In this document: positions 31,699-42,600 of the stretch, piece after piece
How positions within the stretch are numbered: the first letter of the stretch is position 1
Layout of the letters: every line of letters starts with the position of its first letter
Assembly (NCBI RefSeq): GCF_000744225.1
Contig: NZ_JQLN01000005.1
Coordinates: forward strand, 1,821,001 to 1,885,000
Direction of reading: 5' to 3'
DNA length: 64,000 bases
Origin: Kitasatospora mediocidica KCTC 9733
GTDB taxonomy: Bacteria; Actinomycetota; Actinomycetes; Streptomycetales; Streptomycetaceae
The notes under the pieces: generated by a model
The model's database searches: none
What the model saw: the letters and a program-made list of their open reading frames with translations, nothing else
What the model was told of the DNA's origin: nothing
Made by a program: the position numbers and the translations under genes

Positions 31699-32301
31699 GT
31701 GACAGACCTGGTGGTGATGGGTGGGGCAAGGGCGAAACCCGTACGCCCGGCAGCTGTGCGGCAGTCGGCTGAGCCCGGGATGACCATGGCTGCCACCGAC
31801 ACGGCGGGAGCCAGTGTCGACCTGCTCACCGAGACCTACCAGGCCCACTACCGGTCGCTGCTGCGGCTGGCCGCCCTGCTGCTGGACGATCAGGCCTCCT
31901 GCGAGGACGTCGTGCAGGAGGCGTTCATCCGGGTGCACGCGGCCCGTCGGCGGGTCCGTGAGCCCGAGAAGACCCTCGCCTACCTGCGCCAGACCGTCGT
32001 CAACCTCTCGCGCAGTACGCTGCGTCGGCGCATCCTCGGGCTGCGGCTGCTGCCGAAGCCGATGCCTGACATGGCCAGTGCAGAAGAGGGCGCCTACGAT
32101 GCTCTCGAACGCGATCAGCTGAAGGCCGCGCTGCGCAAGCTGCAACGGCGTCAGCGTGAGGTCCTGGTGATGCGCTACTACGCCGACATGACGGAGGCTC
32201 AGGTGGCCGAGTTGCTGGGGGTCTCGTTGGGGGCGGTGAAGGCGTACGGCTCGCGCGGTCTGGCGGCCCTGCGGGTGCTGATGGAGAGCAGTCATGACTG
32301 A
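31699..32301 (+). CDS. ECF-type (SigE-family) RNA polymerase sigma factor
   Basis: About 200 aa with sigma region 2 (LLRLAALLLDDQASCEDVVQEAFIRVHAARRRV) and region 4 (LPKLQRRQREVLVMRYYADMTEAQVAELLGVSLGAVKAYGSRG-like). It directs RNA polymerase to a dedicated promoter set. Start is uncertain: GTG 31699 is the longest, ATG 31780 (MTMAATD) fits family length better. It overlaps the downstream membrane-anchored gene by 8 bp, as sigma/anti-sigma pairs do. The position after asd is conserved in Streptomyces. Confidence 0.9.
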   Translation: MTDLVVMGGARAKPVRPAAVRQSAEPGMTMAATDTAGASVDLLTETYQAHYRSLLRLAALLLDDQASCEDVVQEAFIRVHAARRRVREPEKTLAYLRQTVVNLSRSTLRRRILGLRLLPKPMPDMASAEEGAYDALERDQLKAALRKLQRRQREVLVMRYYADMTEAQVAELLGVSLGAVKAYGSRGLAALRVLMESSHD

Positions 32302-33514
32302 GGATCAGCACGAGGCGCGGGGGCGCGCGGAGGCGCCCGGGAGCTTCGACAGCGCGGAGGAGCAGATGCTCCGCGCGCTGCTGCACCGCGCGGTGGACGG
32401 CCTGCAGCCGACGCCGGACGCGCTGCCGCGGATCCGGCGGGCCGTCCCGGCCCGGCGGGCCCGGCGCCGGCAGGCGTGGACCAGCGCGGGGCTGGCCGCC
32501 GCGGTGCTCGCGGTCGCCGTGCCGACCCTGCAGAGCCTGGGCGGCCTTCAGCTGTCCGACGGCTCGGCGGCCGGCCCCGGCACCGTCCGGCCCTCCGAGG
32601 AGCGCGGCGGCTCCGGCCCCGCGTCGAAGGGCCGCCGCCCGCTTCCCGGCCTGCCCAGGACGGGCGCGGCGGACGACGGCGACGCCACCTCGGCGTCCAC
32701 GCCGCCGCCGATCGCCGGGGCGTCCGCGCTGAGCGCGCCCGGCAGCGGCCCATCCGGAGCGGTCCCCGCCGCGCCCGACTGCGCTGCGGCCGACCTCGGA
32801 CGGGCCAGCGCCCTGGTCGGCACGCCGGACGCGACCGGTCGGCGCTACGGCCTCTTCACCGTCTCCAACGTCTCGGGGCGGGCCTGCCTGCTGACCGACC
32901 CGGGCACCCTGACGGTGAGCGGCGGCGCGGGTCCGGTCACCGTTCTCGTCCACACCCTGGGGGATCCGGCCGACGCGCTGCCGGACCCGGCGACCCTGCC
33001 GGGCCGGCTGCTGCTGCCCGTGGCGGCCAGCTACCAGCTCTCCTTCGCCTGGGTGCCGACCGCGCTCTGCCAGCCCGGAGGCGCGTCCTCCTCGGCGGCG
33101 CCGACCGCCGGTCCGAGCCCCAGCGCCAGCCTGGACCCCACCGCCGGCGCCAGCCCGGGGGCCGGGCAGCCGGGGGCCACCGGCAGTACGGGCGGGCCGG
33201 GCGCCCAGGGCGGCTCGCCGAGCCGGCCGGCCGGCGCCGTCCCGGCGGCGGAGTCCGGCGGTCCGGGCTCCGCCGACGAGTCGCCGGGTGGCGGGTTCAC
33301 CCTCCCGAGCGGCGGGGGCGCGGTCGGCCGGTCCAGCGCGGCGGCCGGCTCCTCCGCCAGCGCGGCGCCGTCGTCGGACCGGTCCACCGCGTCCGGGACG
33401 CTCACCGTCGCCGAGCGGCCGGCCGGCGACGGACCGGTGGCGGCCTCCGCGCAGCTCGACGGGGTGTGCGGCGGTGGCACGGTCTACCGCTCGCTGCCGC
33501 AGCCGGCGTCCTGA
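32294..33514 (+). CDS. Membrane-anchored protein coupled to sigma factor (possible anti-sigma)
   Basis: A 406-aa protein. The cytoplasmic N-terminus (1-60) has EEQMLRALLHRAVDGLQP, then one membrane helix (TSAGLAAAVLAVAVPTL, about 60-77), then an extracellular region rich in Pro/Gly/Ser with a folded part (CAAADLGRASALVGTP to LSFAWVPTALC, including four Cys). No zinc-binding anti-sigma HxxxCxxC motif is visible. The 8-bp overlap with the sigma gene suggests it modulates that sigma factor; this is inference. Confidence 0.75.
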   Translation: MTEDQHEARGRAEAPGSFDSAEEQMLRALLHRAVDGLQPTPDALPRIRRAVPARRARRRQAWTSAGLAAAVLAVAVPTLQSLGGLQLSDGSAAGPGTVRPSEERGGSGPASKGRRPLPGLPRTGAADDGDATSASTPPPIAGASALSAPGSGPSGAVPAAPDCAAADLGRASALVGTPDATGRRYGLFTVSNVSGRACLLTDPGTLTVSGGAGPVTVLVHTLGDPADALPDPATLPGRLLLPVAASYQLSFAWVPTALCQPGGASSSAAPTAGPSPSASLDPTAGASPGAGQPGATGSTGGPGAQGGSPSRPAGAVPAAESGGPGSADESPGGGFTLPSGGGAVGRSSAAAGSSASAAPSSDRSTASGTLTVAERPAGDGPVAASAQLDGVCGGGTVYRSLPQPAS

Positions 33515-33583
33515 CGGGCGCGCCACGGGGGCGGACGGGGACCCTGTGCGGGGGCGGTGGGAATCGATGGTTACCGTGGGGGT

Positions 33584-34366
33584 GTGTACCGGTTCCTCCT
33601 GACTCCGCGCTGGCTGGGCAACACCGTCCTCGCGGTGGCCGCCATCGCGGTCTGCCTGTGGCTGGGCTCGTGGCAGCTGGGCCGGTTCGAGGACCGGGTC
33701 GTCAGCCACCACGCCAAGACCACCGCGCCCCTGGCCACGCCCGGCGCCGCCAGCCCGCTGGACTCCGTGCTGACCGCCGCCGCGCCGCTGGTCAGCGCCG
33801 GTTCGGTGGGCCACGAGGTGAGCGTCTCGGGCACCTTCGACGCCGCCCACCAGCTGATGGTCCCCAACCGCACGGTGGACGACCGGCAGGGCTACTACGT
33901 GCTCACCCCGCTGCGGACGGCGGACGGTCACGCCGTCGCGGTGGTGCGCGGCTGGGTGGCGGGCGCCCCCGGTACGCCTCCAGCGCCCCCCGCCGGTCAG
34001 GTGAGCGTCGTCGGCCGCCTCCAGGCGCCCGAGACCAGCGACAGCGCCGGCGCGGTGGTCGGCGGACTGCCGGCCGGCCAGCTCGGCACCATCAACCCGG
34101 CCACCCTGGTCAACCTGCTGCCGTACCCGACGTACGACGGCTGGGTGGCCGAGGACGACGTGCAGGCCGGCCTGACGGCGGTGCCGACGACCCAGCCGGA
34201 CGGCGGCGACGGACTGACCGCCCGGGCGTTCCAGAACCTCGGCTACACGCTGGAGTGGTTCGTCTTCGCCGGTTTCGTCGGCTTCATGTGGTTCCGGCTG
34301 CTGCGCCGCGAGGCGGAGGCCGCCCAGGACCGGGCCCTCGGGCTCGACCCGGTCCTGGAGAGCTGA
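33584..34366 (+). CDS. SURF1 family protein
   Basis: About 260 aa with two membrane helices at the ends (LGNTVLAVAAIAVCLWLGSWQLGRF and FVFAGFVGFMWFRLL). The family motif GYYVLTPLRTADGHAVAVVRGWV is clear. SURF1 proteins assist cytochrome c oxidase assembly. GTG start at 33584 (VYRFLLTPRWLG). Converges with the S9 peptidase gene, with 7 bp between the stops. Confidence 0.92.
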   Translation: MYRFLLTPRWLGNTVLAVAAIAVCLWLGSWQLGRFEDRVVSHHAKTTAPLATPGAASPLDSVLTAAAPLVSAGSVGHEVSVSGTFDAAHQLMVPNRTVDDRQGYYVLTPLRTADGHAVAVVRGWVAGAPGTPPAPPAGQVSVVGRLQAPETSDSAGAVVGGLPAGQLGTINPATLVNLLPYPTYDGWVAEDDVQAGLTAVPTTQPDGGDGLTARAFQNLGYTLEWFVFAGFVGFMWFRLLRREAEAAQDRALGLDPVLES

Positions 34367-34373
34367 GAGCGGA

Positions 34374-36185
34374 CTACTGCGGCAGGTGCCGGCGGGCGAA
34401 GTCGATCTCCAGCCGCAGCTGCTTGATCCGCTCCTCCACCACCAGCGAGCCGTGCCCGGCGTCGTAGCGGTAGACCTCGTGCGGGGTGCCCAGCTGCTCC
34501 AGCCGCGTCACGTAGTTCTCGATCTGCTGGATCGGGCAGCGCGGGTCGTTCAGACCGGCGCTGATGTAGACCGGCACCTTGACCCGCTCGACGTAGGTCA
34601 GCGGCGAGGAGGTCCGCCAGCGCTCGGGCTCCTCCTGCGGGGTCCCGCCGAAGAGCGTGCGGTCCAGGGACTTCAGCGCCTCCATCTCGTCCTCGTAGGC
34701 GGTGAGGTAGTCCGCCACCGGGACGACGGCCAAGCCCAGCGACCAGTCCTCCGGCTGCACGCCCAGGCCGAGCAGCGTGAGGTAGCCGCCCCAGGAGCCG
34801 CCGGAGAGGATCAGCCTCGCCGGGTCGGCGAGGCCGGAGGCCACCGCCCAGGCGCGCACCGCGCCGATGTCCTCCAGCTCGATCAGGCCGACCCGCTCGC
34901 GCAGCGCGTCCGTCCAGGCCTGGCCGTAGCCGGTCGAGCCGCGGTAGTTGACCCGGACCACCGCGAAGCCGTGGTCCAGCCAGGCGGCCGGGCCGGCGGC
35001 GAAGGAGTCGCTGTCGTGGTGGGTCGGGCCGCCGTGCACCTCGAAGACCGTCGGGAACGGGCCCTCGCCCGCCGGGCGCTGCACCAGGGCGTGCACCCGG
35101 CCGCCCGGGCCGTCCACCCAGACGTCCTCGACCGGCACCGATCCGGGCGGCACCGAGCCCGGCGCGCGCAGCACCACGGTGCCCGCGGTGGAGCGGACGG
35201 CGGACGGCTCGGCGGCCGAGGACCAGAGGAACTCCACCGTCCCGTCCGGCCGGGCGGTGGCGCCCGAGACCGTGCCGCGCGGGGTGTCCAGCCGGGTCAG
35301 CACCCCGTCGGCGAGGTCGTAGCGGAACAGCTCGCTGCGGGCCTCGAACTCGTGCTCGACCAGCAGTGCCTTGGCGTCCGGGTGCCACTGCGCGGAGACG
35401 TCGCCGGGCAGCGTGCCGCCCTCCGCGGTGCGCAGCACCAGTTCGGTCTCGACGCCGGTCAGCGGGTCCCAGAGCATCGGCTCCCAGTGGCCGCGACGCT
35501 GGTGGGCCACCAGCAGGCGGCTGTCGCCGGGGACGGGGGCGAAGCCCAGGCAGGCCAGGCCGCGCGGCTCGGCGTGGCCGGTCACCTCGTCCAGCTCGCC
35601 GACCGTGGACCCGTCGGCGGTGCGCAGCACCCGGATCGCGCTGTGCATCGCGTCGCCGTGCTCGGTGTGGTCGACGGCCAGCAGCGCACAGTCGTGCGAC
35701 AGGTCGCCGACGCCGCCGTACTCGGCGTGCCGGTAGATCTCCACGGGCTGCTCCGCGCCCGGGCGCAGCAGGTGGATCGTGGTGCCGTCCTCGTCGGTGG
35801 ACCGGCCGACCACCACGGTGCCGTCCCGGCCCAGCGCCAGACCCGCCTCGTAGGACGGCGCGAGGCCGGGGACGGCCGGCTCGTCGGCGCCGCCCCCGAA
35901 GGGCTGCCGACGCCAGACGCCGAACTCGTCGCCGTCGGTGTCGTCGAACCACCAGACCCAGGCGCCGTCGGGCGAGAGCGCCGCGTCGGTGGTGCCGTTG
36001 GGGCGGTCGGTGACCCGGCGGTGGGTGTCGGCGGCCCGGTCCCAGGCGTACACCTCGAAGGTTCCGGTCGCGTTCGAGACGTACAGCGAACGGTCGGGGG
36101 CTTCGTCGGCCCACTCGGGGAGGGAGAGCCGCGCCGCCCGGAACCGCTGCTCCCAGGCGGGCACGTCGTTCTTCTCGCTACTCAT
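34374..36185 (-). CDS. S9 family prolyl oligopeptidase
   Basis: A 603-aa serine peptidase with an N-terminal beta-propeller (repeated DGTV/ADGS strands) and a C-terminal alpha/beta hydrolase domain. The catalytic Ser is in LSGGSWGGYLTL, with Asp near ISAGLNDPRCP and His in YDAGHGSLVV. No signal peptide, so it probably acts on peptides in the cytoplasm. Start ATG 36185 (MSSEKNDVP) is chosen; the longer reading upstream is Arg/Gly-rich shadow sequence. Confidence 0.94.
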   Translation of the reverse strand: MSSEKNDVPAWEQRFRAARLSLPEWADEAPDRSLYVSNATGTFEVYAWDRAADTHRRVTDRPNGTTDAALSPDGAWVWWFDDTDGDEFGVWRRQPFGGGADEPAVPGLAPSYEAGLALGRDGTVVVGRSTDEDGTTIHLLRPGAEQPVEIYRHAEYGGVGDLSHDCALLAVDHTEHGDAMHSAIRVLRTADGSTVGELDEVTGHAEPRGLACLGFAPVPGDSRLLVAHQRRGHWEPMLWDPLTGVETELVLRTAEGGTLPGDVSAQWHPDAKALLVEHEFEARSELFRYDLADGVLTRLDTPRGTVSGATARPDGTVEFLWSSAAEPSAVRSTAGTVVLRAPGSVPPGSVPVEDVWVDGPGGRVHALVQRPAGEGPFPTVFEVHGGPTHHDSDSFAAGPAAWLDHGFAVVRVNYRGSTGYGQAWTDALRERVGLIELEDIGAVRAWAVASGLADPARLILSGGSWGGYLTLLGLGVQPEDWSLGLAVVPVADYLTAYEDEMEALKSLDRTLFGGTPQEEPERWRTSSPLTYVERVKVPVYISAGLNDPRCPIQQIENYVTRLEQLGTPHEVYRYDAGHGSLVVEERIKQLRLEIDFARRHLPQ

Positions 36186-36256
36186 CCGCCCATCCAACCC
36201 GATCCGGCCGGGGAGGGGCAGCTCCCCGGCCCTTTCCGTCGGTATCCAGAACGGGT

Positions 36257-36625
36257 TCAGGCGCTGGGTACCCGGTCGAGGAAGCCGTGCACCGCGCCGA
36301 TCCGGCCGTCCGCGGTGGCCACCAGGACGTCGAAGCCGACCACCAGCGCCTCCCCGCCGGCCGGGCCGAGGTCCCAGGTGAAGCGGGCGATGTTGTGGTG
36401 GGTGTCCACGCCGCCGGACCCCAGGGTGAAGACCAGGCCGGGGAACTGGCTCTGGACGGCGCCGATCACGGTGTCGAAGGCATCCCGGCCGACCACCTCC
36501 ACCAGCGGGTCGGTGTAGCCGGCGTCCTCGGCCCAGATGTCGTCGACGAGCTTGCGGCGGGTGGCCGGGTCGGTCTCGTTCCACAGGGCGATGTACCGGT
36601 CGGCCAACTGCTGAAGATCCGTCAT
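36257..36625 (-). CDS. SnoaL-like/NTF2-fold protein
   Basis: A 122-aa single-domain protein: LADRYIALWNETDPATRRKLVDDIWAEDAGYTDPL is the typical first helices and turn, with a curved sheet ending VHGFLDRVPSA. Such folds act as isomerases, hydratases or ligand binders. Divergent from the LuxR-type regulator 105 bp away. Substrate unknown. Confidence 0.88.
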   Translation of the reverse strand: MTDLQQLADRYIALWNETDPATRRKLVDDIWAEDAGYTDPLVEVVGRDAFDTVIGAVQSQFPGLVFTLGSGGVDTHHNIARFTWDLGPAGGEALVVGFDVLVATADGRIGAVHGFLDRVPSA

Positions 36626-36730
36626 GGTCCTTCTCCTTGTGAGCTGCTGTCGTTTCGGTGTTCCTACTGGTCACGAAGGTACGCAGGACGCGGTCGGCCC
36701 GAATCAGTCACGCATGGGTAGGCTCGGCCC

Positions 36731-39341
36731 ATGCTGTACGGGAGGGCACGGGAGCAGGCCGCCGTCGACGCCATGCTGGCGGGGGCGCGGGAGGGGCGCA
36801 GCGCGGTGCTGGTGCTGCGCGGGGAGCCGGGGATCGGCAAGAGCGCGCTGCTCGACCATGCCGCCGAACGGGCGGGCGAGGAGCACCGGTTGATCCGGGT
36901 GACCGGCGTCGAGTCGGAGGCCGACCTGCCGTTCGCCGGACTGCACCTGCTGCTGGCCCCGGCGCTGGACAGACTGCCCGCGCTGCCGGCGCCGCAGCGC
37001 CGCGCGTTGGAGAACGCCTTCGGGCTGGCCGACGTCGGCCCCGCGGACCGGCTGCTCACCGGCCTCGCGACGCTCGCGCTGCTCGCCGAACTGGCCGCCG
37101 ACCGCCCGCTGGTGTGCCTGGTCGACGACGCCCAGTGGCTCGACCGGGCGTCCGCCGAGGCGTTGCTGCTGGCGGCCCGGCGGCTGGACCGCGAGGGCGT
37201 CGTGCTGCTCTTCGCCGCGCGCGACGGCGAGGGGGCGTTCGCGGCCCCCGGGCTGCCCGAACTGCGGCTGGCCGGACTCGATCCCACCGCCGCCGCGGCG
37301 CTGTTGACCTCGCGCGAGGACGGCCGGGCGACCGAGCGGGTGCGGTTCCGGGTGCTCGCGCAGGCGCAGGGCAACCCGCTGGCGCTGACCGAGCTGCCGG
37401 TCGAGTTCGCGGCCGTGCCGGGCTCCGCCGCCGACTCCGCCTTCCTGGACGGCGGATTGCCGCTGACCGGACGGCTGCAGCTTGCCCTGCACGGCCAGGT
37501 CACCCGACTGCCCGCCGGCGCCCGGACGTTGCTGCTGCTCGCGGCCGCCGAGGAGACCGGCGACCCGGCGGTCGTGCGCGGGGCGGCCCAGCAACTCGGC
37601 GTCCGTGCGGAGGACTTCGCGGCCGTCGAGGCAGCCGGGCTGCTGCGGTTCTCGCTGCAGGGCCGGTACGTCCTGCGGACCTCGCTGCTGCGCACCGTCC
37701 TGCTGCAACAGGCGGCGCCGGACAGCCGGACGGCGGTCCACCGCACGCTGGGCCGGCTGCTGCGCGAGGCGGGGCAGGAGGACCGCGGCAGTTGGCACCT
37801 CTCGCTCGCGGTGAGCGGCCAGGACGCGGAGCTGGCCGAGGCGTTGGAGCGGGTCGCCGCGCGGGCCGGTGCGCGCGGCGGGCACGCCGGAGCGTCCGCC
37901 GCCTATGAGCGGGCGGCCCGGCTCAACCCCGACCGGACGGCGGCCGCCCGCTGCCTGCTGCTGGCCGCCGAAGCCGCCCTGGACGCCGCCGAGTCGGACC
38001 GGGCCGAGGCGCTGGCGGTGCGCGCCGGGGAGTGGGCCGAGGAGCCGTACGCCCGGGCCGTGCTGGCCTGGGTCCGGGCCACCGCGCACTTCTGGCGGGG
38101 CTCCTACCCCGACGCGTACCGGCTGCTGCTGACCGCCGCGGAGAGCGAGATCACCCCGCCGGACGCCGCCCGGCTGCTGCTCCAGGCCTTCCACGCCGCC
38201 TGGTACCTCGGGGCGGCGCAGACCGAAGTGGTGCTGGACCGGCTGGCCGCCCTGTCGCTGCCGGCCGGCGACCCGACCGAGCCGCTGGTCCGCCACCTGC
38301 TGGCGACCGCGCTGCCCGCGCTCGGCCGGTCCGGCCCGGTGCTGCCGACCGCCGCCGAGACCGTCCGGCGGGCGCGCGCGGCCGGCGCGGAGGGGCCGCG
38401 TGAGCTGCTGCCGATCTGCGGCGCGACGCTGATCCTGGGCCGCGACGCGGAGACCTATCAGCTGGCCACCGAGCTGATCGCCGAGGCGCGCCTCAGCGGG
38501 TCGGTGGGTCCGCTGCCCACGCTGCTCTTCTTCCTCGCCGAGGCGGAACTCTTTCACGGCCGGCACCGCGATGCCGAGGTCAGCCTCGCCGAGGGGCTGG
38601 CGCTCGCCCGGGACACCGGGCAGCCGCAGTGGCTCAGCCAACTCTGCGCGCTCGACGCGTATGTGGCGGCGCTGCGCGGGGACGGCGCACGGGTGACCGA
38701 GCGGGTGACCGAGCGGGTGGCCGAGGCGCTGGCCGACGCCGCCTCGGCCTGGGGAGCCCCGGCGGCCGGCTCCGGCTGGGCCCAGTGGGCGCTGGCCGTG
38801 CACGACCTGGGGCAGGGCCGGGCCGCCGGAGCGGCCGACCGGCTGGCCGCGCTCACCGGCGGACCGCTCGGTCACCACGTCTCGGCCGTCCGGGCCGTGC
38901 CCGACCTGGTGGAGGCGGCCGTGCGCCTGGGCGAACCGGAGCGCGCGGCCGAGGCGTTCGAGCGCTACCGGCGCTGGGCGACGGCGGCGCCCGGGTGGGC
39001 ACGGGCGCTGGTGGCCCGCTGCCAGGCGCTGCTGGGCCCCGACGAGCTCGCCGAGTCCGGCTACCTGGCGGCGCTGAAGCTGCACGCCGCCGACGACCGC
39101 CCCTTCGAACTCGCCCGCACCAGCCTGCTGTTCGGCGAGTGGCTGCGCCGTCCCGGCCGGTCCGCTGGCCGGGCTGACGCCGCAGGAGGTGCACATCGTC
39201 AGGCTGGCCGCGCAGGGGCTCTCCAACCGGGACATCGCGGCGCAGCTCTTCCTCAGCCCGCGGACCGTGGGGCACCACCTGTACAAGGCGTACCCGAAGC
39301 TCGGGGTCGCCTCCCGGGGTGAACTGGCGGCCCTGGTGTAG
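36731..39341 (+). pseudogene. LuxR/LAL-type ATPase regulator with frameshifted HTH
   Basis: An 863-aa frame beginning MLYGRAREQAAVD, with Walker A VLRGEPGIGKSALL and Walker B LVCLVDDAQWLD, then a long helical repeat region, as in MalT/LAL regulators. The original frame ends at 39322 in Arg/Gly-rich nonsense. The LuxR HTH (LTPQEVHIVRLAAQGLSNRD, then SPRTVGHHLYKAYPKLG) is read in the +1 frame from 39174 and stops at 39341. The linker normally found between EWLRR and LTPQE is also missing, so a deletion of some 30-50 codons that broke the frame near 39150 is likely. A sequencing error cannot be excluded. Without the shift the protein would not bind DNA. Confidence 0.85.
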
Positions 39342-39367
39342 TGCCGCGCCAGGGGCGCGCGCCTGTC

Positions 39368-39460
<93 letters not shown>

Positions 39461-39631
39461 GTGCGTCCGGTCCGGTTTCCCGTCCCGTCACAAGGAAGAC
39501 TGTGCCAGGCTCCGCTGACGCCGCCCTGACTCTGTGCTGACGACCGGTGGCTCTGCCCGGGGGTGGTCGGCGGCGGCCGGTGGCGGACGGCGGCTATCGC
39601 GCGGGGACGTCGGCACGGCAGAATCGTGATC

Positions 39632-42600
39632 ATGCGGATCGGGATGCTGGGGACACTGGAAGTCCGGACCGATGACGGCGGCGCCACCGCCGTGGGGGGT
39701 GCCAGACTGCGCGCCCTGCTGATCCTGCTCGCGCTCGAACCGGGCCGGGTGGTCCCGGCCGACCTGCTGATCGACGGGATCTGGGAGAACGACCCGCCGA
39801 TGGGGGCGGGGAACGCTCTCCAGGCGCTGGTCTCCCGGCTGCGCCGGGCGCTGCCCGGGGTGGAGGTCGAGTCGCATCCGGCCGGCTACCGCCTGGTGGT
39901 CGAGCCGGACGCGGTGGATGTGACGCGCTTCGAACGGCTGGCGGAGGCGGGGCGGTCGGCGCTGCCGCAGGACCCCGCGAACGCCGCCCGGCTGCTGCGC
40001 GAGGCGCTGGACCTCTGGCGGGGGCCTGCCCTGCTGGACGTGGCGGGCGGGGACTTCTTCCGGGCGCCGGTGGCCCGGCTGTCGGAGCTGCGGGCGGTGG
40101 CGCTGGAGGATCGGATCGAGGCGGACCTCCGGCTGGGCCGCGGCCGCGAACTGACCTCCGAACTGACCTCGCTGGTAGCCGAACACCCTTTGCGGGAGCG
40201 GCTGTTGGGCGCGTTGATGCGGGCGCTGGTGGCGGCCGGGCGGCCGGCCGAGGCGCTCACGGCCTACGAACGGGCGCGCGAGGTCCTCGCCGACGAGCTG
40301 GGCGCCGACCCGTCGCCCGAGCTGTCCGCGCTGCACACCGCGGTGCTGCGCGGCCAACTCGACCCGGTGCCAGTCCCGTTGTCCTTCCCGGCGGCGCCCG
40401 TGCCGGCCGCGGCGAGGCCCCGGCCGATGTCCAACCTGCGGGCCGGGCTGACCAGCTTCGTCGGCCGCGACGGGGACGTCGCCCAGGTCGGCAGGCTGCT
40501 CGACGAGTACCGGCTCACCACGCTCACCGGGCCGGGCGGCGCCGGGAAGACGCGGCTGTCGATCGAGGCGGCGCGCCCGCTGGTCGACCGACTGCCGGAC
40601 GGCGTCTGGCTGGTGGAGCTCGCGCCGGTCGTCGACGGCGCGGACCTGCCGCAGGCGGTATTGGCCGCGATGGGCCTGCGCGAGCAGGGATCGATGGCGC
40701 TGGGCCCGGTGGGCGAGCCGCTGGACCGGCTGGTGGCGGCGCTGCGGGGCCGCAGCGCGCTGCTCGTCCTGGACAACTGCGAGCACCTGATCGAGGCGGT
40801 CGCCGCCGTGGCCGACCGGCTGTTGGGCGAGTGCCCGGGCCTGCGGATCCTCGCGACGAGCCGTGAGCCGCTCGGGCTCACCGGCGAGGCCCTGTGGCCG
40901 GTGGAGCGGCTGGCGCTGCCGCCGGAGGGCGCGGGTGCGGCGGAGGCGACCTCGTACGCCGCCGTCCGGCTGCTGGCCGACCGGGCAGCCGCGGCGCGAC
41001 CGGGGTTCGAGGTGACCGAGGCGACGGTGGCGGCCGTGGTGGGCATCTGCCGGGCGCTGGACGGGCTGCCGCTGGCCGTCGAGTTGGCCGCGGCGCGCCT
41101 GCGCACGCTGAGCGTCGAGCAGGTGGCCGGCCGGCTCGACGACCGGTTCCGGCTGCTCACCGGCGGCTCGCGGATGGCGCTGCCCCGGCACCAGACCCTG
41201 CGGGCCGTGGTCGACTGGAGCTGGGAGCTGTTGACCGGGCCGGAACGGGCCGTGCTGCGGCGGCTCGCGGTGTTCTCCGGTGGCGCGACGCTGGAGGCGG
41301 CCGAGCGGGTGTGCGCCGACGGTGGTGGCGGTACTGGCGGTGGCGGAGGTGGGGGCGAGGTGGCGGCTTCGGCCGTCTGGGAGCTGCTCGACGCGCTGAC
41401 CGACAAGTCGCTGCTGGTGGCCACCGGCGACGGGCGGTACCGGATGCTGGAGACGATCAAGGCATACGGCCTCGAACGGCTCGACGAGGCGGGCGAGCGG
41501 GAACGGGTCCGCCAAGCGCACGCCGGCTGCTTCGCCGAACTCGCCGAGGCCGCCGACCCGCAGCTGCGCCGGGCCGGGCAACTGGTCTGGCTCGCCCGGC
41601 TCGGCGCGGACCACGACAACCTCACCGCCGCGCTGCGCGGTGCCATCGCGGCGGGGGACGCCCCGACCGCGGTGCGCATCGTCGCGGCGGCCGGCTGGTA
41701 CTGGTGGCTCAGTGGCCACAAGGCGGAGGGTGCCGAACTCGCCGCCGAGGCGCTGGCGTTGGTGGACGAGGCTGGAGCGCCGGTGGCGGGCGGGACCGGG
41801 GCCGGGGCAGGGGACTCGGCGGCGGCGGACGGGGTCGAGGCGGAGGCGCTGGCGGTGGCCTGGGCGGTCTCGGTGCTGTTCGCCACGGCCGGGCTGGGCG
41901 ACGAGCGCCAGGCGGAGGGCCTGCTGCGCAAGGCCATCCTGCTGGCCGAACGGACGCACTCCCGCAACCAGTTGATCCAGTTCCTCGAACCGCTGGACCG
42001 GATGTGGCAGAGCGCCCAGCAGGGGTCGGCAACGCCGCTGGACGCGCTCAACGCCCCGATGCCCGAAGACGATCCGTGGGTGGCGGCGCAGGTCCGGCTG
42101 CACCGCGGCCGGGCGCTGCTCAACCTCGGGGCCAGGCACGCCGAGGCGGCCGCCGACATCGAGTCGGCGCTGGCGGGGTTCCGCTCGATCGGCGAGCGGT
42201 GGGGCCTGTCGTTCGCGCTGACCGTGCTGGCCGACCTGGTCGCCCAACGCGGGGACCTGGTCGCCGCGCTCGGCTACTACGAGCAGGCCGTCGTCCTCGC
42301 CACGGAGATCGGGATCGTCGAGGACGTGCTGTCCATGCGGGTCAAGGAGGCCCAACTGCGCTGGCTGCTGGGCGATGTGGCGGGCAGCGCGGCGGCGATG
42401 GCCGAGGCCGAACGGGAGGCCGGCAAGGTCGGCTGGCCGGACGCCCTGGCCGGGATGGCCCAGGCCAAGGCCGAACTCGCCTGCTGGACCGGCGATCTGC
42501 GCACGGCGCGGACCGAACTCGCGCGGGCTGAAGCGGTGTTGCGGCCGATCGCCGTCCACCCGGTGTTCCGGGCGATGGTACTCGACTCGGCGGCACGACT

